Source of the DNA: a virus
Virus record (IMG/VR): IMGVR_UViG_3300025483_000019
Span: 1 to 47,816 of that record
DNA: 47,816 bases
Strand: one strand, 5' to 3'
Below, piece by piece: positions 28,601 through 32,894 of the stretch (position 1 is its first letter; the number at the start of each line of letters is the position of its first letter). Below the pieces are notes generated by a model. The model was not told the origin of the DNA. It searched no databases and saw only the letters and a program-made list of their open reading frames with translations. The position numbers and the translations under genes are program-made.

Positions 28601-31600
28601 GTGTTACTGCAGAGATTCCTACCAACGGAGTATCAACACAATTTGATTGGTATACCAATATTGGTAATCTCCAAACATTCAATTTTATTAGAAATATTAC
28701 ATCTCTAGTAGAAAGCGAAGGGTCTTCAACTAATTTGGTTACAAACCCAGAGACCTATGTAACCACTGGTCTGGGTCTTACATGGGCTGTAGTTGGTATG
28801 AATGCTCCAACAAATAACTATGCAATTTCTCCAGATGGCACTGAAACTGCAATTAGAATGGTACCCGATACTTCTAACGGATTTAAAGGAACCTTCAGAC
28901 AGTTATCTCTTACCTCATTCAATACCTTTGATGATGATGGCGTTAAATTTGATATCGACAGTCTATCATTTGATAATGGTCCAAATGATGAGGATTCTAC
29001 ACAACAATTTACAATTTCTTACTTTGTAAAATCTGATGGATATCGCAAGATCAGACATTACTTCAGACCTAACCCATCAACCTCAAATATCTTTATTCAG
29101 GTTGATCTCCTAACAGGAACTGTTGAGCAAACATTTGAAGTCGGACAACCTGGAGTCCTTACATTAGATGAAGTCGGTGCTATCCCATATGGAAATGGGT
29201 GGTATAGAATCTTTATTACAGGCACGTTTGGTTATGGATTCACTGAGTTAAGATCTGAAATCTCCATACTTGATGATAGTGGCAATATAGTTTTCGCTGG
29301 TGATAATACCAGTGGAATTCTCGTCTGGGGATCTAAAATCAATCAGGGTCCACTTGATGCATACACTGCAGTTGCTGGTGAGGTATTCTTCTCTAATATT
29401 GAATATAATATCAAGAAGTATTCTCTGGAGTTGCTTGAGGACTATATCGAGTTAGCACTTAATGGCAATTTGACAAATCCCGCTACAAATTCTGGATCTA
29501 TCCCATTCTTTAACTCTACCATTGCATCCAATTATAATTCAGATTCTATCCAAAGAATTGTTAGAGAAAATATTAAGATGGTTAAATCTCAACTCCTGGA
29601 TAGTGATCATTATCTAAGTGTTGAATTGATAGGAAATGTTACTATCCCTGGTAAGACTTTTGGTGAAAGAGTAATTCCTATTCCCCTTGGTGGTGGTATT
29701 GAAGGATCTGATTACTTATATGGATCTCGCAGTGATGCAAGTTCTGAAGTCCAGAAAGTTACCGTAAACGAAGGTGTGGTCGTTAAAGACTATAAGAGAT
29801 TTAGAATAACTGGTGATATCACTGCTGGTCCATTCACTATGAATGAAGTTGTGCAGAAGCAGGGTGATGCTACTATTAATGGTGTTGTTTATGGATTCTA
29901 TGAAGATGCAAATTATAAGTATGTTGATATTGCAGTTACAGGCGGCACCTGGAGTCTAGGAGATATTGTTTTGGGATCTACAAATTCCACCACTGCTCAA
30001 ATTGATCAGATTACAAATCGTCTGCAACTTATCGATATTCGTGGAGACTTTGAAGCAAATTCTGTCTTTAGAGGATATACATCAAACAGCACTGCTGCCA
30101 CTGAAATCTTCTACCAGAATGATGTTGCAGTTTTAGATAACACTGGTGGAAAACTGGTTGTTGACACTGAAACTACTAGAGGATCTTTTGAAACTACATC
30201 TGTTGTATATCCAGAAGAATCTAGACTATATCTTGAGGTCCAAAAATATGCTGGATTTGATATCGGTGTTGGTGATAGATTGGTAACAGCTGGTTACACA
30301 AGACTTGGTATCAGCATTCAAAATAATGAAAACCAGTTTGTAGTCGGAAACTTCCTTTTTAAGGTTACTGGAGGAGTCCAAGATTCCAATAACTATGGCA
30401 TTATCAATGAAGTAGATTTGCCTAATAATTACATCTATGTTGTCCCTGTGGTAGGTGGATTTAATAATGGCGATGTTGTCTCTCATTTTGATATTAGTAA
30501 TACACGTACAGGTCTTGCTACCGTCACCACCCGAATTAACTATGAAGGTCAAGCTGCTGGTCAAGTCCAGTTTATTGAAGATGTTGGACTTAATAAGAGA
30601 CTTTACATCAGTAACACTCTTGGCACATTTGCTGCTACAGATTCGATCAAGTCTTCAAATGGTTATAGGGCTGCTATCATTGAAAATGTTGAATTGAAGG
30701 CAAGAGTATCTAGATACTTCCGTGGATTTGATGGCACTCAAACAACGTTTGATCTCACTATTAATAATGGTGACTCATACTTCCCAGATCCTGCAGGTCA
30801 TATGATGATCTTCGTTAATGGTATCCTACAACCACCAGGGTCATCGCAAGCATTTACCGCATTCTCCAATAAAATTCAATTTACCGAACCTCCATCATTA
30901 GGATCTTCGTTTACAGGATTCTATGTTGGTAAACTAAGACAACTTGATGATATTTCATTCGAGTTTGATTCTTTACGCCAGTCTTTCAACCTAAGAAGAA
31001 ATGAGACTTTCTACTCATTGACTCTTACTGATGGTGTCCAATCATCAACAATCAGACCAGAAAATAATATCATTGTTTCTCTTAATGGCGTTGTCCAAGA
31101 ACCTGGAGTTGGTTTTGAAATTGTTGGTTCTAGAATTATCTTTAACGAAATTCCTCGCGTAGGATCAACATTTGTTGCATTCTCTTACGTTGGATCGGAA
31201 GCAGACGTTGACGCTGCAGTCGTTCTCCCTCCAATCGAAGCGGGTGATCGTATCGATATTCAGGGTGAGGTCAGTGATCGTGAAGTTGCTGTTATTGAAT
31301 CTTCTAACTCTTTGGTCACTTTCGATTATCTTGGATCTGTCTTCGGTAAGGGTGCAGCCGCTTCTACAACAATCACTTCGGGCACAATCCGAAACGTATC
31401 TGTAACATCACCTGGATCTGGATATACATCTAGACCAAATGTTAGAGTTGATTCTATCAGTGGTTTTGATGCACAGATCAAGGCATTGGTTGGAGTCGGA
31501 TCTATTGCTGTTAACACTGGGGGATCTGGTTATCTGAAACCCACTATCAATATCGAAACATCGGTACCTGATGATTGGGTTGCTCCAGATCTAAGTCAGT

Positions 31601-31635
31601 ATGGCGAAGAAGCGATTGATCCAGAAATAGTTTAA
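10600..31635 (+). CDS. 7: Giant modular gp7-type baseplate wedge protein, 7011 aa
   Basis: One 21-kb frame encodes 7,011 residues (about 750 kDa; T4 gp7 is 1,032). The N-terminus (QLPQFIEDDNSLFGKLLEYY) and residues 654-935 (DELFVKRLLDKYTEQYLPDV onward) are what I recognise as gp7-like. A second conserved segment is at 3466-3509 (YYYQDFSYAINSSVSIEEWK). Other modules by residue: GxGY beta-repeats at 294-620, 1126-1350, 3014-3247 and near the C-terminus; YHYH-like 1424-1545; EF-hand loop 1609-1620; propeller-like 1826-2207; LamG-like 2211-2434 and 4197-4360; FG-GAP propeller 4447-4807; three related about 90-residue repeats at 4097, 4907 and 5231; helical repeats 5087-5214 and 5361-5467; possible reelin-like 5681-5877; carbohydrate-binding-like 6041-6267; NG-loop modules 6701-6867. 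It lies between gp6 and gp8 as in T4. No stop, frameshift or intron is seen. Confidence 0.85.
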   Translation: MKTTNKVSQVVGKQLPQFIEDDNSLFGKLLEYYYKSQEKTGYGQNILNDFLQYLNIDELNVDILGGKTVIVEDVSATDTEIIVENLDSFLDKNGSVLINNEVIFYEEGIPSPSVALSPGISYDQVKIKWNILSNLINDFDGNERTFPLLSQQSPVTPPSAQHIIVNLYGRILVPNVDYTIESSNIVFVDPPRVKGVADDAVDTSIIFLEGFSENSILVLDDISETFGDNRTTFNITRDSAPYQPVVDEYIIAIYDGNILTPKIDYTFDLTTITFNFIPLIGRRLDLFSIEAPIPSFGTGAIGFSRVDDLGQLSSIEINKTGSDYRFEYPPKVSIKSKQGSNAAAIPLINGIKNTRLISGGKGYSTTNPPTVDIENPTKTGGTKAKISVIVVDGYVSELTVEDSGSGYTFVPRVNFIQPGGATIAAPTIVAGSISGDVQVTNSGQGYTTPPAIYIDQPTGANPINASLVTVLDDDGSILRIDTLNPGQGYETVPRVAIIDPVGAQVLETKVDSDGRVIDIELLNGGSGYDDVPSVYIVDDRVNDVGATIGGTGAKASAAIFNGQITDINVTSFGTGYSQTNPPKIVIQSPPSASASVEIGLGEVTGFDVISKGSGYSKCKFSGCARAASAITSYTTEGEVVFSGETTAVDHSKDSEIKCLDELFVKRLLDKYTEQYLPDVPALDYESIDVRTAIKNIKTFYSTKGTSFSVSYLFKLLYGEDVRISYPKDQIIKPSSATWSVNTILRATLESGDPTKIKDALVQQFESITDPNVNNASALVENYISIKTSDVEIFELVLSEETISGKFIVPYKTKLVEGLTETTDVITVDSTIGWPERNGEFVIAGSEVIRYKEKSLNQFIECTRGVDTNAQIWDAASEVKSNFKIYLNKDTIDEVVLNIVGIVDAQQTSLSDTGSYYLPGDKLTVSKLGGTTVLPQLTGWLYNVKKLIEIDGINYGGVNNQSATVTCNVPHGLLVGDQVTIFGANPIIYNGTFLVTSRDSATVFQYVLPQPATVNPQGNILISVDLNKGKSTDVAIENIISLYTTNVQNSFFNAEYVYVASTGIPNYNIGPFVGSALLPGNQRKLNRFPLSTQTISTKTEIIPGSVGTWINGVSVWSYKSTEKKTFGAVTSIDIKNAGLNYDAERPPVITVSGGGGTDAQAEVVVDGSLTEIEVTTGGSNYTSSPLVSIVGGGGSGASATAIVTKGAVSRILVNNGGIGYTSKPSITIVGGGGSGAEGNASVRGPVKSVSITDGGSSYTSKPEVTLSSGSGAVAQAIVTNGRIISIAIISGGSGYTTAPQIAISGDGFGAIAKATIDLDGENAGKVTNIEITNKGIGYTQGLTQILLTSVGDGAVFDSNVFEWTYNVEKTTEKDSAKGFIFEGINNQYGGEYAHVSNPQRLRYILGDNLILNSNDQIVEQETQISHSPIIGWAFDGNPIYGPYSYEDPTDQGSNVIRMGSSYSLKTNLVYNEVTNPNPSRINGPLLTEDAAGDFVDDYQYNFGTGDLDQYNGRFCKTPDFPNGRYCYFVTIDATESGNPVFPYILGSSYNAIVDSWNLSTSSIQQNIPTGVVRYRDPYENVDIDVERTPNASSNALTTEDGFILLFDAEDENRDGVITQDEIDDPEQLFEESPLQLYDYFPKVRFDSKVDIEVETIEKFEDASVSGFIVENPGINYQVNDILVFDNSNTDGTGISARISKIKGEPVESYTYETVESVSYGILTTTVPHNIVNGDKVFIDYTPIMDNTNKTYVARQYKGIEEISVTQIGSGYNVDIPPVITIDGDGENAIIESKLTNVGSISEFDIINSGHGFVNDPRIISSHPQIFKKANYYTTLLSNNNYVKINDIAVTESKEVILCGKTLNAQGDTVGFVSKISALGIKEWEKTLESILPVGTTYMEFEKLLLDGNDVYVLGHNRPNQSVQDSYNPDVVFAKYTQSANGLDATLSFQKAYAGISGSTRADNVTSLIKLSSDRFVIGGFTNTNSVNPQDGFVAVLDTAGTFVSKRKFATNTASEKVVDLLENDGDLYFLMEVADSAASNDISLVLGRASVSTTRITIESLNKVTNSVYSFIDSSFTVDEYNEFYITSTLRQKSDNATRDSFWIGKFDTAADLIWNRRYVAPSREINVVNKTAIDIFGDLNIAYTEENITTGQLSASSVKVNYKGEIVNHTTNKFNTENSTDNNIEGISAYAIDVDNSGDVYIFGQTSVNRNEFIFDFSQTDTATDKTNHYTANLQGNDATDALTFVGDGVGKLFGRDVANPSNWTNANINISGASLSNVFANNWTLEFMIYKDATNSATLSQTQQTLFSVGDATDSTGGMWMYYDMSSGRLELVVTNNGNSINSGSGALQSTQTNMFADDTWQFVSVTRSADVFTGYVNGVQIFTGSIPSTALGSKNFYIGQIAGRDGTTGTFRSNEQGQFYIDNLRLRSIAVTPTVPSDVTTLPPAASFALAYDWTDDAWFADQTSRYDYLDNVGFGLKVDKDADAVRIGDLGVLTSTDVSYERVNVTPVVGNVLTVGNVAFELGASGLQSLDYNEATTNHTDANGTTAVAIDIWSSRNATIPAPGSKKVQASAVVKNRYFFKQANTIKIDNIQRLTLNQTFNFTVGSKLLLKDGASFVNSGYITSVDAENRYVFVAVNNNVWSDDLTTGQITTERFDEQDTFGVKGPVVDDVNEIAAYVFPEVVNTTPGTFDIDLSNYDAPENIGGTNNLDEFGKFKAYGPSVYRIRILEISGTSAYIPGSVVEVTESDITFNAASSTIQITGLTAVTKIDLITDLEKIIQVTAVDNSDSVYIITGDSHYLSQGDVIYVDGNPTTQVGSVVYDEYNGSFTVDSVISAKEFTYKLKTSAVGLPATSSGSVSVFAKSPILKMYYGHQYIFDVSHSTMLGGNLSFSKDSLNKLEYSFNSIERIGTPGLTGEGQSIPSIKFKVDNSIVTNISYYFDPSRVGADSPVDPDSFLDIVTSPYIGVFTVESTSGGTITRGDDAFRFVLASEPEGNAEQINSSYTTSSEKAVGSIGDIRIINSGGFYTKLPTITGINSSRKIERVQINEPGTEYSVGTYNGVPILGNGEGGFVEIEVENTTDSEGITTPGQITSVKVTSPGKGYTTAFIDIQSIVGILGSGLSGSGADLEVVIPPFGTGASVFTKGTNVGKIKKLNNNNFGYEYPHDYTLRPEITFPINAQLINTSILESITITDPGSGYTQAPVVTLTGGGGSNAIAEATIKNGRLNTITVKDPGAGYSTEPQVELKSSFNYVINLDLGLLQFAFPHGIANGSEITLNVVDTGDGADYPVASGAIGTLNNITTYYAITGSSNSLDDDQMKIAITAENAVLGDAISYINVGVGRQQVLTSSFGGSATANVGTSIFLEGESVYQGDSLETATATGYVSSNNGWQIGSRIIKIVDYAGEFSLNQKITGTISKSSGIIGDLKIAKGVLEIGPITKTAGQFVDDVGKPSEIIQKIQDSYYYQDFSYAINSSVSIEEWKNTVIKNVHPASFKVFGQLEIQDVAEIPNKETAFQLTKSVELTRDAVVPNIQNFALVEPIYQEFDNTEVLFRQKRLTSSENILTSVVQRLDNISNLFDGERTEFPITVEGETVIANSNQLMIVLNGVVQTPEDSFEVLNDSIVFAEPPQPVALVKYVSVSIEQITTSLFTLTNTSGIFPPVGNYLVGVATAARARVVSSAGETITAFITEGTFALGELVTSSATGFSGNVVTVNDIPNIGLFRYAENIRNIDGDTAKVERINLASGQETPLADIRFNIGLNTVSFDVISITDDGSETPVESGVFEIGETYQIASEIITVTDISQGLQSTTITVDRAQLGTSSLGHLAGTPIYGTQIEVTNTLLLSKTTGTYQSTPGLFDIQLNDIIIASGSGVVAKITSTSPYQDPVTQQFVDTVEISEGSSFSGLLFNRITSQSYPNIILDNLSQSQVNIVSFDNYESNTLFNSKFPNNEIINNYTIKYISETGAFTEGEIVRNYKLEYGNNYGQFLQDDEARVRKLSLTREVGDGFFSRDQIIRSENTKAEILGYNRATNILYLGKMGRSKANGEDYHEATFVQGAQINTYNEKFGTGCLALSKGTSPHTFVSGVADAITAGSGASGQFTAATGTTYDPISGLMVIEIGSHSLTTSNTVTIADDGITFTCASDNNTNNYAYPRVGDPASGSNLAISAVTSTKITVDVGAVPVDEYLTIPTSTDLGFDSNEFTVECWIKPNSVAAGGKSIFDFRLSNGEYSPYVYLDGAVVKYYVNGADVIVGATSLVANTWYHVAICKSAGVTKLFLNGVEQGVQYTDTNDYGSTKPLRIGAAWNASNVFPGYIDEFRVSTTARYTAAFTAPTGINQGDTNTVLLLHFDGVNGQVYTEDWSGEQNWTNGHEFNNDAILATSRANASSPGGFVGNSHRYLDSGKLLQSNKEFLAEEIRYLIEPNLPTQLTTTAPKYVLNAPDYNGYDLFSHGVAHGNGKFVISAHQDDNPPAGIYDSGSVYVYTEDGVYERTINPSDPNSYDKFGYAVAIGGNKIGVGAPYNDDGDTDAGSAYIYDLDGSNEVKVTPSDVATKLGANFGFVVAIGSSKFVVGAPTTDSATTNPGSVYVYNLDGTGEVIIQSSDGASGDYFGYSVAIDEQNNKIIVGAQYDDDNGQSSGSVYVYNLDGTGEVKINPTDGAAFDFFGRSVAAYDNLIVIGAWGDDPGGSAYLYQNDGTFVTKIVPSDSILDDYFGKTVAVNSQAVFVSASGGDERGLSGTGAIYKFDRDGTNEVKLTESSSATNSNLGNYSLFANDSYILASSRDTVAGQVEAGRAYIWKYDSVAGNYDYAQEVRNTIDNLTDDLNNGSNNHLWDFAATNVNRDATPITTIRFAGEESLQLQTYQYVNSYAQNIINNVLVAVTGSHGLTQTTDATITDSSYTTLTTYTPSDATYTESSGLLEITIGSHSLTTSDRISIAIDGITFTCASDNDTLEISYPRATDPAANAVLPITAVSATTITVNVGASPADQQYTHSYVTSASNAVTVLNYTSADCADVKTTIDNLVSIVEDTISNATAGTPVDHLASVTKVTPTYEYLGGVVDSFIEVPITVSLNDSAGKLLYTNQIDTDARNRFKDAANLIRLNRSAIVDKASYDMLTRYPDLATDMPRNVGGSSDGTLRCQTDLGLVLDAIAKDLEDGGNENTVRAGRFYLGNNDVLIHIRLQVWQSAYAHQRLAFYSKQAINGDLTSDNTDNVIIGDWGITDDAVVNFTPTAATYDAGSGDMVITIGSHSLALGRRITIADNGFTFTCTSDGNVSPQTYPRSSDPASGVNLEVIDATATTITVNVGASPAGQQYAHTFVSASTNAVSTAGDCANVEDAIDTLVDDILNYIISPSDNDYQIAADRLYFNRDYIGFETIGLTKAAYSYNLGGSTFNSYSFIGENSETQVRSDLEFILISIISDLQTGGNNSAIDSIAAFITSQLRVTRIEDIFGQFIELLKQFKVLGVKAIQNNLFGFSESVTPPNEYQAQFNTIPAYRDSESITSISSVVSRFESLIDSLIVVFTPSGEVGVSSSKNILFNENYYKNEISSIVNSQFGSGSWTFEQFIDDLITDIEHDIIITDTESSNVTQAQRVTLLREGVIDTINFTNGAGYDTTPTVTIDAPGVGGIQASAEAVLSPTAVLTSIDISSAGSGYTANGTYTFAGSGFEGTHGGYLEQTSGGITNVTYDGEFIDFRSSTPSSNFTFGPAAAIVSSGTGSGSNGGFNLAYEHVKFGAGTGSYPQRQVAINKQFNPSAGGFDTLRFYVIAGNGSNGGEAPDQDEDLAFYLSINNGPSNFAGRLVYGGSTYGGSSNYTNFTSLTAIDVPLGQSYQETTNLTVSIVQMAHSSSSSDDHYAITRVSMLSSAQGGFQEIGNTISLNFGVADTQSGTPTTPTLGFNSSRFVQEINILNRGSGYLPSTPPSATISGGNPTTAATITNINVVLDSSRFTAGNLLITDAGASAIVYEDVGNALYLGPVTGTALAAGQTLTQGSVTAEIPTNGVSTQFDWYTNIGNLQTFNFIRNITSLVESEGSSTNLVTNPETYVTTGLGLTWAVVGMNAPTNNYAISPDGTETAIRMVPDTSNGFKGTFRQLSLTSFNTFDDDGVKFDIDSLSFDNGPNDEDSTQQFTISYFVKSDGYRKIRHYFRPNPSTSNIFIQVDLLTGTVEQTFEVGQPGVLTLDEVGAIPYGNGWYRIFITGTFGYGFTELRSEISILDDSGNIVFAGDNTSGILVWGSKINQGPLDAYTAVAGEVFFSNIEYNIKKYSLELLEDYIELALNGNLTNPATNSGSIPFFNSTIASNYNSDSIQRIVRENIKMVKSQLLDSDHYLSVELIGNVTIPGKTFGERVIPIPLGGGIEGSDYLYGSRSDASSEVQKVTVNEGVVVKDYKRFRITGDITAGPFTMNEVVQKQGDATINGVVYGFYEDANYKYVDIAVTGGTWSLGDIVLGSTNSTTAQIDQITNRLQLIDIRGDFEANSVFRGYTSNSTAATEIFYQNDVAVLDNTGGKLVVDTETTRGSFETTSVVYPEESRLYLEVQKYAGFDIGVGDRLVTAGYTRLGISIQNNENQFVVGNFLFKVTGGVQDSNNYGIINEVDLPNNYIYVVPVVGGFNNGDVVSHFDISNTRTGLATVTTRINYEGQAAGQVQFIEDVGLNKRLYISNTLGTFAATDSIKSSNGYRAAIIENVELKARVSRYFRGFDGTQTTFDLTINNGDSYFPDPAGHMMIFVNGILQPPGSSQAFTAFSNKIQFTEPPSLGSSFTGFYVGKLRQLDDISFEFDSLRQSFNLRRNETFYSLTLTDGVQSSTIRPENNIIVSLNGVVQEPGVGFEIVGSRIIFNEIPRVGSTFVAFSYVGSEADVDAAVVLPPIEAGDRIDIQGEVSDREVAVIESSNSLVTFDYLGSVFGKGAAASTTITSGTIRNVSVTSPGSGYTSRPNVRVDSISGFDAQIKALVGVGSIAVNTGGSGYLKPTINIETSVPDDWVAPDLSQYGEEAIDPEIV
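14164..14304 (+). repeat. Exact 24-bp intragenic repeat, 39-codon period
   Basis: GTTGGTGGAGGTGGATCTGG plus AGCA occurs at 14164-14187 and again at 14281-14304, 117 bases apart, so one GxGY unit here is 39 codons. It lies in the second GxGY block of the giant gene and shows recent unit duplication or gene conversion. Confidence 0.75.
22905..26590 (+). repeat. Three dispersed copies of a ~90-residue module
   Basis: Within the giant gene, segments at about 22905-23175, 25335-25615 and 26300-26590 each encode a unit with IGSHSL, TFTCxSD, a YPRxxDPA element and a TxITVxVGA end. Copies 1 and 2 share an exact 34-bp stretch (23022-23055 and 25434-25467), so part of the duplication is recent. Copies 2 and 3 also share a following helical segment with LVDxI/LVSIV. 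Confidence 0.7.
24368..24572 (+). repeat. Exact 43-bp repeats in the FG-GAP blades
   Basis: A 43-base sequence starting CAGGATCGGTTTATGTC is identical at 24368-24410 and 24530-24572, 162 bases (54 codons) apart. A shorter 17-base match is at 24052-24068. Each encodes the GSVYVYNLDGTGE strand of a propeller blade. Confidence 0.8.
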
Positions 31636-31638
31636 CCA

Positions 31639-31646
31639 CATAAATA
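31639..31646 (+). promoter_or_regulatory. T4-type late promoter
   Basis: CATAAATA lies in the 29-base gap after the giant gene, 19 bases before the ATG of the 408-residue gene. The same octamer occurs at 37072 and 46706, each time in an intergenic gap. Confidence 0.75.
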
Positions 31647-31664
31647 ACTAAAAAGTGTCCGTCA

Positions 31665-32891
31665 ATGTCTAAACAACTTATAGGAATAGGTAATAACGCA
31701 AATGACAACACGGGTGATACTCTCCGTGTTGGTGGTGATAAAGTTAATGATAACTTTAATGAATTATATACTGCGATAGGTAATGGTGTTGCTACACAAA
31801 TTAGTGTCGCTAACGCTGGAACTGGACAAGTTTTGAGATATGATGGCACGACCTTTGTGCCATCAGACTACAGTGCATTGACTTCCGCACTGGATACTTC
31901 GGGGCAGATAATTACTTCATCTTCCAACGTAGATGTTGATATTTCTCCTAATGGCACAGGTAATATTAATTTAATTGCAGGATCTGTCACTAGCACATTT
32001 TCGGGAACTGATGGATCGATTAACTTTCCTACAATAATTAAGTATAAAAATGAGTGGGGAAGTATAGGACTTGCACCAGCCGCAGCGACTTATCCTGGAT
32101 ACTTCTTTATTGTTGATGGTGATGATACTCCATATGTAAATATGAATATCACTGCTGGTGGTGTTGGAGATACTCGCGTATCACTTCTTACAGAATATTC
32201 TAGTATTGGTTTACTTGCAGATGTTGATGTAACTACAACTGCTCCACAAAATAATCAAGTATTAAAGTGGAATACTACATCATCAAAATGGTTTCCTGCA
32301 GATGATGATGCAGGTATTGGTAGTATTAACTTATTTGCGACAGTCTCTGGAGATACAGGAAGTACAACAGCAAATAGTCAATCTGATACACTAACTATTG
32401 CTGGTGGCACAGGCATTGCGACTAGTGTTGATGGGGATACATTAACAATTGACTTTAATGCAACATTAACAACAACATTTGAAGATCTCACAGATACAAA
32501 CACAACAGGTCTTGCACAAGGTAATTCGTTATTCTATAACGGCGTTAGTTGGATTCCTACTGATAGTCCAATTATATGGTGGGACTTAGGTGCTGATCAA
32601 TCTAATCATTTTACTTTTAATGGACCTGGATTTTCTTCTGTTGCAGAAGATCCAGGACTCTATCTTTATCGTGGATTTACATATGTTTTCGACAATAGTG
32701 TAAATGGTGGTAATCATCCGATCCGCATTCAATCCTCTCAGGGATTGGCAGGCACTCCATATACTGCAGGTCAGTCTGGAAGTGGCAGTAATGTATTGTA
32801 TTTTACTGTGCCTATGGATGCTCCCAATACTTTATATTATCAATGCACAATTCATGCATTGATGAATGGTGTAATTAACATTGTAACTTGA
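31665..32891 (+). CDS. Fibre-like structural protein with cupredoxin-like C-terminus, 408 aa
   Basis: Encodes 408 residues. The N-terminus (IGNNANDNTGDTLRVGGDKV, then NDNFNELYTAIG) is an attachment segment common in fibre or baseplate-associated proteins of marine T4-like phages. The middle is a Thr/Gly/Asp-rich beta region. The last 80 residues resemble a cupredoxin: a strand RGFTYVFDNS, then H351 in GNHPIRI, and C394-x2-H397-x2-M400 in YYQCTIHALMNG. These are the four ligand types of a type 1 copper site, although the Cys-His-Met spacing is shorter than in plastocyanin. Preceded by a late promoter and followed after 3 bases by the 1,389-residue gene. Probably exposed on the virion; copper binding is inference. 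Confidence 0.65.
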   Translation: MSKQLIGIGNNANDNTGDTLRVGGDKVNDNFNELYTAIGNGVATQISVANAGTGQVLRYDGTTFVPSDYSALTSALDTSGQIITSSSNVDVDISPNGTGNINLIAGSVTSTFSGTDGSINFPTIIKYKNEWGSIGLAPAAATYPGYFFIVDGDDTPYVNMNITAGGVGDTRVSLLTEYSSIGLLADVDVTTTAPQNNQVLKWNTTSSKWFPADDDAGIGSINLFATVSGDTGSTTANSQSDTLTIAGGTGIATSVDGDTLTIDFNATLTTTFEDLTDTNTTGLAQGNSLFYNGVSWIPTDSPIIWWDLGADQSNHFTFNGPGFSSVAEDPGLYLYRGFTYVFDNSVNGGNHPIRIQSSQGLAGTPYTAGQSGSGSNVLYFTVPMDAPNTLYYQCTIHALMNGVINIVT

Positions 32892-32894
32892 TAA

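Noticed and set aside
10600-31635. Assembly artefact or fusion of several genes into the 7,011-codon frame
   Set aside because: I see no duplicated flanks, stop codons or internal frame changes, and base usage is even throughout. Long gp7-type proteins occur in cyanophages, so one gene is the simpler reading, though long-read confirmation would be decisive.
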